Origin: Kappaphycus alvarezii
Taxonomy: Eukaryota; Rhodophyta; Florideophyceae; Gigartinales; Solieriaceae
Reading direction: 5' to 3'
DNA length: 64,000 nucleotides
NCBI GenBank assembly: GCA_002205965.3
Contig: NADL03000675.1
Span: 558,001-622,000, forward strand
Shown: piece after piece, positions 38,731 to 50,007 of the stretch
Layout: every line of letters starts with the position of its first letter
Position numbering within the stretch: the first letter of the stretch is position 1
Position numbers and translations under genes: made by a program
Notes under the pieces: generated by a model
Database searches by the model: none
Told to the model about the DNA's origin: nothing
Seen by the model: the letters and a program-made list of their open reading frames with translations, nothing else

Positions 38731-38740
38731 GACATTAGGG
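38731..38740 (-). repeat. right terminal inverted repeat
   Basis: GACATTAGGG, followed by ATAT. Just inside it is the imperfect palindrome CTGATC...GATCAG (38707-38726), corresponding in position to the palindrome inside the left end. Confidence 0.85.
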
Positions 38741-38963
38741 ATATATAAACTCTAGTCTTGTGCCAATTATAGGCCTTTAGTACAGGAATTTTGCCCTCAA
38801 CAGTACTTTTCTCCTGTAATTTTTTATTTTCTTTTTCCTGTCGTATTTTTGCAGTGCTTATTCGAAGCGCTGTAGCTTCAGGGTCACTAAGGCCTTCCGC
38901 AGGACTATCATCTAGGGAATTTACAAAGTAATCAGTGAATGTGCTAGAGATAGTCGACGGCAT
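38741..38963 (-). CDS. unrecognised short ORF interrupted by the transposon
   Basis: A frame from ATG 38963 (MPSTISSTFTDYF...) includes a charged helix RISTAKIRQEKENKKLQEKS and reaches the transposon end in frame at RVYI. If the element and one ATAT are removed, the frame continues into the left flank for about eight codons and stops near 34329. No family recognised; it could itself be part of an older repeat. Confidence 0.3.
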
Positions 38964-38969
38964 CTACTG

Positions 38970-41900
38970 CCTGTAGCGGGCCTGACTACCTTGGGCATCG
39001 AAGTAAAAAGGGAGCAACAGAACTTTATTCATCCTTTTCAACTATTTTACCGTAAGAAAAGACTGTAGTGCTTTATTCAGACTCTTCACTAACACCATGC
39101 GTCTGCTTTTTCTGCCCTGACTCTTGAATTTTCGCGGCAATCCAGATTTACGGATTTTCGATGGATATAAACAGTAAGTCTGCTCTCTACCTGATACTGA
39201 AAAATATCTATTTCTTACATTCTTGCGCTGTTTGTAGCTACAAACAGGCCGGTAAGTTCTAGCAATATATATATTTTCATAAATTTATGAACAGTGTACA
39301 GTTGCCAATAAGAACCGCGATGCGCTCGCTTTGCTACATAATCAGCCTGGCCCGGGCTTGTTTAGAATCGAACTGAAATCCAAATCTGCGCTCCGTAACC
39401 TGACCTCTACTGTACAGTATCCTCCTACCTATACTGTCAGACATGAAAATGCGTCAGCGACGCCTATTTTGCCAAAGGCGCCCTCCAGCCGGACTCACCA
39501 GAGACTCGCAGCTGGTGATGTAGCCAATAAATCTCTACACTTTGGCATCCAAAAATCGCTGATTCAGAGCAATCGGACCCCTTCTGCTCTGAGCAATCAG
39601 AAATTTCAGCTTTTCCTGAAGTTTCAGATTCTTTCTGCTAGATCTCCCTACTATATCCCGACACCTATTATGAATAGTTGACTTTACAGCCTTCCCCGAC
39701 GATTAACTCGCTGACAGAGCGAAAAGGGACCCTTTCGCTTACGCCTCAAGACAGACCGCCAATTAACTGACAAGGCAGATATCCTTACGCCCAAAAAGAC
39801 ACGGATGTGTGCCAAAAAACACACGTGAAAATTTTGCATCATCAGGACAGAACAATTTCTTAAACACATTAGGAGCAAAATTCCCTCAAACCTGTACCGG
39901 CAAAAAGGAAGCCCCTTTTAGTTCCGAATGTAAGCATAAATTTGATGGTCACTAGCATTTGCAGCGTATTTATGTGGCAAGAATAATCTCAGGGTTGGTA
40001 ATAAGCGGAAGCTTGTTTGATTTTAGATCTGAACCTCTCCTTCTGCTCGGAGCGAATGACATCAGTTTTTATCAAATTAGTATTGATTTATCTTGACAAT
40101 TAAACACAAAAACTACAAATAAATAAATGCACTCCTTCTCCAGGAAACAAAACACCAAAAGGAAGAAAACATAAAGGCATTTACTATCTTCAAAACAAGA
40201 AAAATATAACTTCAAGAAAATGGATTAAAATTGAAGACTTGGGGAGATAAATTATGACGGATTTTTTCGAAAAGGATGCATCGGCATTACTTTGTAATTT
40301 TAAAATGTTATATTAGATATGGTTTTAAGTGAAGATATGAGACAGGCCACAGAATTCAAACAGTCTCTTGTGAAATGCGTCAAGGTTTCTGTTGAGTATT
40401 GATCCCTCCCTGGAGATGAACTGAGGGTTCTCCTGCTTGAGGAACCCGCTATCCATATTAATTTCTCGAGATACATTTTGCGCAATCCGTCAATTATTCG
40501 CCAATTGAGTTTTTCCTCGCCAAACCAACTTTCCAATGGCCCGCATGAATTCAATGACTTTTGCCCCCAATTTTCCCCTTAATGTTGAACTCAACAATTC
40601 ATTAGCATAAGTTAATGCCTTTTTTAATTGACTTGCGTCACCATCTACTTCACCGAAAACACTTAATCCAAACCCCATACATTCCACTCCAGTGTCCAAC
40701 TTACCCTGTTCAAAGTCGAAATACAAGGTTTCACGCTGTTTCCATGCGTATCAAAGAAGAAAATAAAACATTTTTGGAGATGAGGTGAATATTGGAACGC
40801 ATTTATAGCGTAGTCGAAATATTTCTGTCAAGACAAGATGCAAAATATCGAGCAGAAGTTCAAGTATCTCCACTATTTTCTTATAAGAAATTCCATGTGG
40901 TTCTACACAACTAATTTGGAAGTTGCACATGAGAAATATTCTCAGGGTTGTATTTCACAGGTTCACAATCATTTAAGACGTGTTATTTCACAGACCTTGC
41001 AGCTTTTAACGAAATTACTGTATCTACTATAATTTACAATCAAACCACCGGTAACTTCATAACCAGGGCTACTAGGCACTTTGCTGTCACTACACTTTTC
41101 CTCGCAGTTCTTGACATAACGTCTGACCCCATTGGTACACTTCGAAAAGTTACGGAATAGTTGCAAACTGCGAATTTTATCAACTTTTTAGCAGTCGCAA
41201 GCAGCTTTGCTATCCCATGCTACCTGTTTCAATGTAGGTCTTATATCTTGTCAGAGTATGTTACTTGTACCGACTGCAAGTTCCGAAAACGCTACTTACG
41301 ATTCATTCAAGTCTTTTTTACTGTTCTGGGGCTGTTTTATGGGAAAAAATTGCATACTCTATCATTAGTTTATATTTATCGTCGCCAGTTAGCTATCCAT
41401 ATTTCTATATAATCCTGGTTTGGAGCGGCCGGCTTCACCAAGCCAGTCCTAATCAAATTTTCAACGAAAGTTTAACCCAGATCTGCTCTTACGCGCTTTA
41501 CACACCACACTAAAGCTTTTGAGGCGCTGGGAAAGGAGTACAGCTTAGTCTCTGGGCTATAAATAAACGCTTCCTTTCTGCGCAACATTTGCATAAGCCA
41601 TTTTTGCTCCTACTTGTACTTTAAATAATAAAATTGAGAAATAACAAGAGAAAATACCACGCTTACTAACCAGGCAATATTTGTCTTTCAGAAGTGCACA
41701 AAATCGGATAAATTCAGTCCTAGGTTATTGTATTCTCTTCGACTTGTGACCCTTGCAGCAGGGCATGTTCTGATAAATTTAATTACCAGTCGTTTTACAT
41801 CCAGCTCATTTCTACCGCTAAATTTGAGCAAGAGGGGAAGTTTAATCGAATAAGGGATCAGATAAATTAAAGTATGGCATCGATCACAGACGCAAACCCT

Positions 41901-43690
41901 AAGCCTACAGTCGACCTCCAATAAATTTTATGCAAGACAAATACAGTGTGTGCATGAGCTTCGTTCCACAAAACTCAACCTTCACCGTATTAACTAGCGT
42001 AGAAACGGTACGTGGAGCATTCCTAAGGAAAAAAACGTGATGATAGATTTTGTTTGTTTTGAGGAAAAAGTGCCACACTATGTCACAATTTTCCGAGTCA
42101 ATGGCTGAGATTATTGCTAAAAGGTTTTTATAATATTACAAAGGCTCATTAAAGGATCCTTCTAATCTAAAGCATTAAATATTGTTCTCTTTGATGTCTG
42201 TCAAAAACTGGACCATGAAGATCAATCAGATGAAGAGCACTCGCTGCCCGCTGCAGACTTCTTCGGAGACGTCAACAGTAATCATGAATAGAATCCTACA
42301 AATGAGAATAAGGATGAAGAGGAATGCGCTAAGCTCTGGAACAGATATTTTCGCAAACTAAGGTTAAGTACCTACTGCATTTCGATGACGATTCGTTTTA
42401 CTGAGGGGACTCAAATAAGCCGAAGTGACCCTAAACGACGGAAAGCTGTAAAGTAAGCCGATTATAAATCCATTTCTAGCGTGAAATTCTTTACTTTTTC
42501 ACGTCATCAAAGTAAAAGGAGAACAAAAGCACTTTAGTCCGTGAAATTTTAACTGTGGAGAACAAAAATTGTCCCTTTATTCCGAAAAAGTCCACAGAAT
42601 GTGTCTCTACACTAATGCCAAAAATCACTGATTATAAATCACAGACAAAATCATAACGATAGGTTACTGGAATCAAAATTAGACGAAGGGGCGTCACAGC
42701 TTTTTTATAAACTTTGGTGATGGAATATTTCCAATTATTTTCCAGATGCTAATTGGTATTCTAACACCTAATGTTGCTTTATTCCGCCGCAAGCTGGTGT
42801 ACTTGACGCTGATTTTCCATTTGATACTAATATTATCCCTAAATTTTGATGCGTTCTTATTGACATAGAAGCTGTACTATAAACAGGTTCGCACTCCGCA
42901 ACATGTCTTTTTGTCATCGTATAATTTCAGCTATATTCGTCTTTATTATGGCATGGGCCTGAATAAAGGCCGTTACTCCGCGGAAGACTAATAGCCAGGA
43001 CGCGTATTTGGCTTTCTTCAGATTGCCTTTTTGGTTTGATTTTGGGTTTGGCCATAGAGTTGGGAGTAGCTTGGCTGTACGTGTAGTATGGCGGCTTTGC
43101 GTCTGATACGGCGAAGTTTGAAAGTAGCAAGAGTTTGAGAGCAAGTAATTCATAGGAAGCTTGGGCTAAGCGACTTTGAGCTCTTTGGGCTTGTGGTGAT
43201 AGCTGTGAGCCTGTTATCTTGGAGGTAGGCTGTTGACCGGATTGGACAGCCTCAAAATGTGCAGCGTGGGTGTACTGCCGAAATAGTAGCGTGAATTCCC
43301 GTAATCTAACGGAAAAGAAACCTTTATCTCTCTGAATTCTTTTATTTGCTAAAATTAGGCTTTGTTTTGTCCATTTTCCCCTGAAACAGCTTTTTTGATT
43401 GATTTATCAGCATGAGCCCCACCTAAAGGTCATGTGGTGGGATATGAGCACAGTTTTCAGTAATTCAACATGACCGGAGTGTTTTGTAGAACAAACGCCG
43501 AGACAGGTGCCTTGAGATTCCGAAATTCAGAGAGGCGTGCTTCCCGATGATTTACCATACATTTTAAAAGGTAATGAAAAGTCTGAAACCCGGTTGATCC
43601 AATCTGTCCATAGATATCGATGGCGATAAGTAGGGTGTCATTTTCTTCAGCACGATACAGTATCGCAGAGTGTTCCTTTTCCAACGTGCA
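38970..43690. other. mostly AT-rich stretch with isolated unassigned frames
   Basis: Contains a 116-codon plus frame (39331-39681) without motifs, the frame described separately at 40.5-40.7 kb, and an isolated acidic segment DQSDEEHSLPAADFFGD (about 42213-42265, plus). The last looks coding-like but is too short to assign. TGTACAGTA-type units occur near 39409. Nothing else is identifiable. Confidence 0.4.
40490..40732 (-). CDS. unrecognised frame, possible exon
   Basis: A frame giving QGKLDTGVECMGFGLSVFGE and DASQLKKALTYANELLSSTL, an amphipathic, protein-like composition unlike surrounding noise. It is preceded by a pyrimidine-rich tract and an acceptor-like GGAAACAG near 40733, so it may be an internal exon. 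It runs into a stop at 40490. A short frame further down the strand (40300-40480) may be its continuation. No family recognised. Confidence 0.25.
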   Translation of the reverse strand, partial: ETLYFDFEQGKLDTGVECMGFGLSVFGEVDGDASQLKKALTYANELLSSTLRGKLGAKVIEFMRAIGKLVWRGKTQLANN

Positions 43691-43743
43691 GCCCGGGTCA
43701 GTGCAGGGATACCTCTACCTTCCTTGCCTCAAAATGACGCGGA

Positions 43744-44061
43744 TTGATGGCTGCCAATGGTCCCATCAAGTCCAAAGTCAAATACTTGGAGTGCAAATTG
43801 GTACGCCGCATCCCGCCTCGTTCGCTCAACACCCTTCAGGAACCAAACTTAGAGTTTCAGCCCCTGGCTTTCGATTCCTTAGGTGCCCCATCCCCTGCCT
43901 CTATTCTTTTCCTAGGAGACTTCATCCCGCGTATCGCAGAGAAGTTTAACACGACCACAGGAGTGATCCGCAGACGTCTTTATCAGTACATAAGTTGCAC
44001 ACTTTTGTCTTCTGTTCAAATGGCGATTTATCGCGAGCCCCACTGCATGCCTGACGTGTAA
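43744..44061 (+). pseudogene. non-LTR-like retroelement C-terminal relic (copy C)
   Basis: LEFQPLAFDSLGAPSPASIL (about 43850-43905) then GVIRRRLYQYISCTLLSSVQ, ending in a stop at 44059. It aligns well with copy A (KPLVFDSLGALS...ASCALWSSVFMAI). It lies about 280 bp outside the copia element. Only the extreme C-terminus is kept, as expected of a 5'-truncated insertion. Confidence 0.5.
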
Positions 44062-44343
44062 CATCCTGTTAGTTCTTAGCCGTATAGTCAGACCTGCGTG
44101 TACAAGATGGATACTCAATGAAGTAAATTTTCTTTCTTTCGTCCTCTTTGCCTGCATGATTCCATCAGGTTCTTTCCCAGCGTCTTTCCGATTAGTTTCT
44201 AACTTACTTTTTCGGCGCCTCTGAATGCTTTTTTCCACTGCTGTAAAGATTTCCACCCCTTGCTGTATTAGGCATCGGTTAAGCCCTTGCCAAGGTGTGT
44301 CTCTTTACCAGGTGCCTCAAATCTTTAAATAAAGGTCCTAATC

Positions 44344-44682
44344 TGTGGATAAACGCAGGTGAGTTAATACACGAAAAGTCTGAAACTTGGAGGTGGTTTT
44401 TTGAGTTATGAATGTGCTGATTGATGATGTTCTGATGGACCTTTGTCCTATCTTAGGAGTGGTTCTTATATACTGATTTTCTGGACTAGCTATTGTAACC
44501 CTTAAGCCGCTTGAGTCAGGCTGACTCGTCAGAGGGTCTGATCCGACGGAAGGGTTGGTAACACTATAAAGGCAGGCCATTATAGAAGATACTGTAGACG
44601 CTTTGGCCTGTAAAGCTACGGTATTCTACTCGAGAGTAAGAACCTTGGATATAGTCAAGAGCATCGGAGTTGCTTCTTCACA
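44344..44682 (-). repeat. 3' LTR of the copia element
   Basis: 339 bp from TGTGGATAAA to CTTCTTCACA (plus orientation; TG...CA termini). It pairs with 50008-50371 along its whole length. Confidence 0.85.
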
Positions 44683-44699
44683 GTCCCCCTATTGAGAGA

Positions 44700-45448
44700 G
44701 TTCAGGGGTGCGATTGTTACTCCGCGAAGGCAACTGTCGTCGAATAACCCACTGCTGAATGGGGTGCCGGACATAGCCTTCATCTATGATTTGGTTTAGA
44801 ACAGCGTTGTCCTTAACACTTGTGAGGGCGTCGGCAGGATTGTGCTCACTTCGGATCCATGCCACGTCGCTTACTTCGAGCTTCTCGTATGCCTCAGGCA
44901 TAGCCATAACGTCTACCATACGTCTCTTTTCGGGAGGAGATGTATTCCAAACAATTACATCGAACAGGGACTTGGAGTCCGTAAACATGCAGACGGCATT
45001 TTGCGTTGTAGCATCAGCTCGAGTTCATGTTTGATGGATAGACCAAATCCATACCATTCGCAAATTTGTATGTCTCACCGCCCAACATAGAGCGAACGAT
45101 ACAGCGAGACTTCCTGCTGCTGTAGTGTAGGATGTTGCACCTTTTGTCCTTGTCACATAGTAGGACGAGATAGGCTAGTTGAGTGGTGCAGTCGTCTTTA
45201 TAAGCGAATGAGCCTTCGGCGTAAATACGAAGGGAGAGAGTTAAAGTTGAGTCTACGTTGCAAATTTCCACGTTCCGGATACTTATGGGCTTGGCGCACG
45301 ACCTTGTTAATAAGAGATATGGATGACAGACCGAACTTGGTTTCTGTGATCTGCGTGTCCTTGTCGACAGCGCAGGTAATGTCAGGGCGAGTATGTGTGA
45401 GCCATCGTAGTCTCTGCCGAATGGACCGAAAGTCCTCAAAGGAGGCAT
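44700..45448 (-). pseudogene. copia RNase H domain
   Basis: Segments RIYAEGSFAYKDDCTTQLAY (about 45180-45240, first catalytic Asp region), RSMLGGETYKFANG (about 45060-45110) and MFTDSKSLFDVIVWN...AWIRSEHNPADAL (44830-44988, the D-S and N-x-A-D blocks). The three blocks lie in two frames. Confidence 0.75.
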
Positions 45449-46210
45449 CGGAAAGTAGGGGCTTCAATCTGCGTAAATAATCGAACTGAAAAAGTCTTAA
45501 GCCGTCTTCAGTCGTTTGGACTGGCATGCTTGCGAACGTAAAATTATCTATCTCGCGTGGTTTGGAGTCAAACGTTTCCTTGGTGCGCTTGGTATGGCCT
45601 ATAAATTATGGTTTCTCAGCGTAGAAAGAATCATCAACATAGTACTCTGATAGTCCTGCAAGCTAGCCATAGGTGTACGTGAAGAACAGTCTAATGTCGA
45701 GCGTTGTTTGTAGCATGCCGAGGTCATTCTTAAGGCTGTTAGTGATTATATCATCCCATAGTCCCCGTCGTCTGTTAGTCCGTAGAATGGTTTGAGTAGT
45801 TGTAAAATTTGATTAGGGTCGAGGTGGAGTTCCTTCGGAGTTTATAAGTATACATCTCTTGGTAGATTCCCTGCTGATTGTAGATACGCTTGAGTGACAT
45901 CCTGTGACCAAATTCTAAACCCAAATATGGCTGCCAATGCCATGATTAATCTGACAGAGCTGAGTCGGGGCATAGTTGCTGGATGAATTAGGCGATTTAA
46001 CTCTTGGTCTTTAAAACCTTGAACAACATACCGTGCCTTACAGTATTACTCGTTCGTGTCCTAATGTTTGATAGAAAGCACAACGCGGCCACCCAGTATG
46101 TTGCGTTCGGGGGGAGATCCTCTTTGGGAACGACTTTTAAAATGTTCCGCTGTAATAGACCATCAAGCTCCTTGCGTTTAGCGGCGTCAAAACAAGGGTC
46201 ATTACGGCAC
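45198..46210 (-). pseudogene. copia reverse transcriptase domain
   Basis: DAAKRKELDGLLQRNILKVV (about 46140-46200) starts the domain. The polymerase signature YVDDSFYAE lies at about 45615-45641. The C-terminal part IRQRLRWLTHTRPDITCAVD is at about 45370-45430. Numerous stops lie between, so the domain is not functional. Confidence 0.75.
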
Positions 46211-46212
46211 TG

Positions 46213-47330
46213 TTAATTAGGTGTTAGTACGTCTGTAAGATAGAAAAGATACGGATCTGACGAGGGTGCTAGGAATGAGAGCGAGTGGTTGATGTGATTC
46301 AGCAGTTCAGTGCCATCAACGTTCGATGGAAATATGTGGTACAATGAGTATTGGGCCTCCTTGTCTGGTCTTTGCACCCAGACGTTCCGCTCGAATGTTT
46401 TTGTTACGGGAAATGGGCCTTCCCATTGACTATTAGATTCGTGCCAGACGTATACATTTTCGCCTGGATTGACGAGATATTCCGTTGCGGGTGGAACCTT
46501 CTGTCGAAGAGCTTGTTGAACTTTCAATTCAGCGCTTATATACGCCATTTATAGTCTTTCAACCTCCGTAGCCTTCATTATATCGGCATGTTTAAGGATC
46601 GATGTGGTGTAGAATGCGGATGAAAGCGGGTTATAGAGTCAAACACGAGAATTGAGGGAACGAGACCATCTGGGCCGGTTGTGTCGGTCATAGCATTAAC
46701 GGCTAGTTGCAGGGCTATACTACAGTTGACACTTGGTATATCTTCCAATTTTTTGTGAAATAGTCGCCTGAGGGGTGCATGTTATCGTTCCCCATTTTCG
46801 AGAGCATTGTGCGAGTGTACGCCTGATAGTGAACGTCGATACTGGCTGACTTGGTAAGCGTCTTTAATTCGTGTCCCTTGAATATACTATCCTGATCTAC
46901 TCTAACCTTATCCAGATAACCGGTGTAAGTTGATACCCAACAAACTAAAAATGCATTCCATACTGCCTGGGTCGACCTGTCACGTAGAAAGATGGCTGCT
47001 GAGAAGTTTGTGTGCAGGTAAAAAACATGAAGAGCTGGACGGCCCTTCAGCCAAACTAGACCAAGTGCAACGTCGTGGTTGAAAAAACACTCAGAGGCAG
47101 GGAATGATACTCTAAGTCGTTGTGGTCCTTTGCTTAATTTCTCGCACGTGTTACATGCATTGCCTCTAAAGTCCTTAGCGTTTCTGGCGTGCAGTCTGCT
47201 GGCTTGATTTTGCGTAGTAGGTTGTACAGTTTAGCGGCCGAAGAATGCCAGAAGTGCCGATGAAGCCTTTTCAGTTCAGCCTTGGTGTATAGTTCGTTAG
47301 ATGCGTCCCAGTGTAAAAAGTGATGGGGAT
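46213..47330 (-). pseudogene. copia integrase region, C-terminal part
   Basis: LAVNAMTDTTGPDGLVPSIL (about 46650-46710) and VNPGENVYVWHESNSQWEGP (about 46420-46480) match the integrase C-terminal part of fungal and protist copia polyproteins. The zinc-binding N-terminus and catalytic core upstream are too decayed for me to mark. Confidence 0.6.
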
Positions 47331-47432
47331 TTAGGCGTTTGATAGGTAGCTTCCAGTCCCAGCGTCGGCTGTGCAGTACATTCTCAACGTTGTCGGCTAA
47401 AAGTTGGTGGGCATCGAGAATTTCCTATCAAA

Positions 47433-47660
47433 TTAAAGTGGAACGTCAACATCAACCACATCAACATCGAAGGAAAGGAATGAGCCGTCAGGTGTTGGGA
47501 TACGTATATTCATGGTCCCGAGGCTTGCAAAGACGTCATCACTGAACTTGAAGTTGCAATTCGATGGCGTGAGCTTGAGTTTCCGCCTCAGATTTTTGCA
47601 GAGGGCCTTAGCCCGGTTTCGTCCGATACAAGAACACTGCACCCCAATGTCTAGACATGC
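47433..47660 (-). pseudogene. copia aspartic protease region
   Basis: CLDIGVQCSCIGRNRAKALC (about 47590-47655) has the layout of a retropepsin-like active site (D-I-G in place of D-S/T-G). It is followed by a short frame to 47433. The D-I-G variant is seen directly; the protease assignment rests on position between gag and integrase. Confidence 0.5.
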
Positions 47661-48117
47661 ACTTTCAAAGTGCTGGTTGTTAGACGAATAAAATTGGGTA
47701 GCACAGTAGTTGATGGCACGGACGACGCGGTTGTCAAATGAGGTGGACAGCTTGGCGCGAGTGTATCGACGTATGGCTACAATGCGAGAGCATTATGCGG
47801 AGGTTAGTTGATTTATATGGGGTAGAGCATGCTGTTGTGAAGCTATGCCGTGCGACGTGCGAGAGGTGCTGAGACGAGTTCCGATGTCTGGCGGTTTCAC
47901 GGAGGTAATTACGTCCGGGTGTTTAGTCAAATGAAATCTTGTTATGTCCGGTGGTTTCCCTGGGTACGGTGCATACTGAGTGTGAATTAAGTGTTGGATG
48001 GATGTGTGTATACGCCTCAGTGAAAATACTGCGGATCATGAACGTCGGTGTCTTCCGGTAGGGCGTCTGATAAAGATGCAAGGACGACAAAGCGGTTTGG
48101 CGATAGTATACCCGTAC

Positions 48118-48315
48118 TTATACGTGCAGTCCTGCTATATGACTCATCGATGTGGTATTTGTAGTAGGGTTAGATGGCAGATCCGGAGGTGTTGAGGGCG
48201 GCCATGACGCGTCGGTTGAGCTAGGTGAGCCTGGAGGCGATGGAGTTGGAGAAGTGATGGTTGTCCTGCTCACTGGTGAGGTTGGCTGAGAAGGTTGCGT
48301 TGAGGAAAACATCAC
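48118..48315 (-). other. Pro/Ser/Thr-rich linker between gag and protease
   Basis: A low-complexity frame (many PTSP, TTNTT runs) in the sense orientation of the element, in the gag-pol junction. Probably a disordered linker rather than a separate gene. Confidence 0.4.
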
Positions 48316-48491
48316 ATCTTGAGGATAGGGGGTTTGCCCGTCACTGCTTTCATTTAAATCTTCAGATGCGTCATCATCTCCTGTAATGGATTCGAGCTGC
48401 TGTCAGCGAATAGTGCTTTGTTTTCTGAGGTATGGTTTTGATTAAGGACGTCAAACAGCATTTCAGAAAAGTAGATAATGTGCTTGGACTG

Positions 48492-49703
48492 CTATGGGAG
48501 GATCTGCTTCCAGATGCGGATCTTTTGGGAATTGGATGTGTCTCGGAGCATAAACGCAACTCGGTGCCTCGTGATGCGATCTGTATCTTTCGGCTTCTTA
48601 CGGTTTCGTTCGATGTGGTCCTTACTACCACAGTTAAAGCAACTTGTGTCGCTTCTTTGCGTTAGGTGCTTGCGTCGAGGCACCTTGGGGTCTCTGCCAT
48701 AGCGGCCCTGTTTTTGGAACCAGTTAACCGCGTCAGTGTTTGTACCGAGTTTAGAAGGAGCAATCCCCGGAATGGGAGGAAGGGCTAACGGCCTGTTGGG
48801 TGGAGTAATAACTGGTACAATCTGAGGAGCAGTAGGTGAAATTGCATCGGGTGGCCTATTTTGAGCAAAGGGTGACGTATAGTTCCCATACGAAGCACAG
48901 ATGCGATGGTTAAGCTCTGCAAGGCTTAGGTTGTCCAGAAATTTCATGTAGCTGGAGCCCGTTTGAGCCATAGGGGAGATAGGTGCTACAGCCCAGGTCT
49001 TCGTTCTGACTCCGAGATACAAGACTCGACGCTGGTCGTCTTCCCTATTCCTTCCTGTTGGACACTTAGATACGAGATCCTCGATGCGTCTAGCGAGCCT
49101 TTGTAATGCGTCGCCTTCGTTTGTGCTGCCATTTATGTATTGAGTAATACTAAGGCTTGCGACTTCATCCTCTATTGCCTGCATATTGATCACGCTGCTG
49201 GAGCGTTGTTGGAGGGCTTCGACAAGTAGTTCCCAACTGCCGATGTTGCGAAGCGTTTTTTTATAGTACAGAAGTGCCTCGTTCTTAAAGATGTTATGCA
49301 TAAGTGGGATACGCTGGTCTAGCGGAATTTTATTGACCTTGCAAAGATGTTTGAATTGGGTTATGGCAAGCATGAGGTTGCCAGATTCTGTGCCACCTAA
49401 CTTTGCCAAATCTCTGCTGTAGAATGCATAGACCTTACTGGATCCATTGCTGTTAGTGCTCTCCGTATCAAGGTTAAGACGGCATTTAATGAGCTGATAT
49501 TCATGGCTGTTACGGCCAGGAGTCTGTAGCTCACGGGGGTGGGGTACGTCCTGCGATCTGTAGAGTTCCCTGGCGGTGAGCTTTGTAGCGAGTAAAAGCC
49601 TCACTGATGTCATCCTGAAACGGTTCGTCGTCTCAAATGGTAGCAACGATGCGTGACAATACGAGATTGGTTCCATTGACAAATGCAGGAAGTGGTAAGT
49701 CAC
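48492..49703 (-). CDS. copia gag-like protein with zinc knuckle
   Basis: A 403-codon frame, the longest intact frame of the element. The central helical part ESGNLMLAITQFKHLCKVNK...LRNIGSWELLVEALQQRSS is typical of copia gag. A Pro-rich segment follows. The knuckle CFNCGSKDHIERN (about 48625) has the C-x2-C-x4-H pattern but lacks the last Cys of the CCHC motif. Start could be the Met at 49703 or MTSVRLLLATK at about 49614. Confidence 0.75.
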   Translation of the reverse strand: MTYHFLHLSMEPISYCHASLLPFETTNRFRMTSVRLLLATKLTARELYRSQDVPHPRELQTPGRNSHEYQLIKCRLNLDTESTNSNGSSKVYAFYSRDLAKLGGTESGNLMLAITQFKHLCKVNKIPLDQRIPLMHNIFKNEALLYYKKTLRNIGSWELLVEALQQRSSSVINMQAIEDEVASLSITQYINGSTNEGDALQRLARRIEDLVSKCPTGRNREDDQRRVLYLGVRTKTWAVAPISPMAQTGSSYMKFLDNLSLAELNHRICASYGNYTSPFAQNRPPDAISPTAPQIVPVITPPNRPLALPPIPGIAPSKLGTNTDAVNWFQKQGRYGRDPKVPRRKHLTQRSDTSCFNCGSKDHIERNRKKPKDTDRITRHRVAFMLRDTSNSQKIRIWKQILP

Positions 49704-50007
49704 GGTCTTCTAGAAAGATCTTGATGTTCTTAAAGATGCAGGTATTGATTATTATCTGTACCCTAACGAAAATACCACACGCCATTTTCACTTTAGATTA
49801 CGGAACGAAGTTTTTCTCCTCGAGTATTTGGGTGAAAGTCATCGAACGTGGGAAACAAACGGACTAAGCTTCTCTGCTGAGGATTGTCCGATTCGACGCG
49901 GTCCCGTTAATAGTCCGGGGTGCATGGAAGGGAGCCCAGCGGTATCTTCCACGAACACAGGAATCAAATAAGATCAAACGCTTTTGGCGTTCACCCTTAT
50001 TCGCGAA

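Larger units (their letters stand above)
34364..38740 (-). mobile_element. piggyBac-class DNA transposon with ATAT flanks
   Basis: A 4,377 bp element. Left end CCCTAATGTC (34364-34373) and right end GACATTAGGG (38731-38740) are exact inverted repeats. Both ends are flanked by ATAT (34360-34363 and 38741-38744). CCC...GGG termini and a 4 bp palindromic target duplication are the signature of piggyBac elements, although those normally use TTAA. Similarity between the ends continues about 30 bp inward (TGATC...TGATCA-like palindromes). The single gene inside, on the minus strand, is a piggyBac-family transposase with an embedded YqaJ-like nuclease domain. Exact terminal repeats suggest a fairly young copy. 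Confidence 0.85.
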
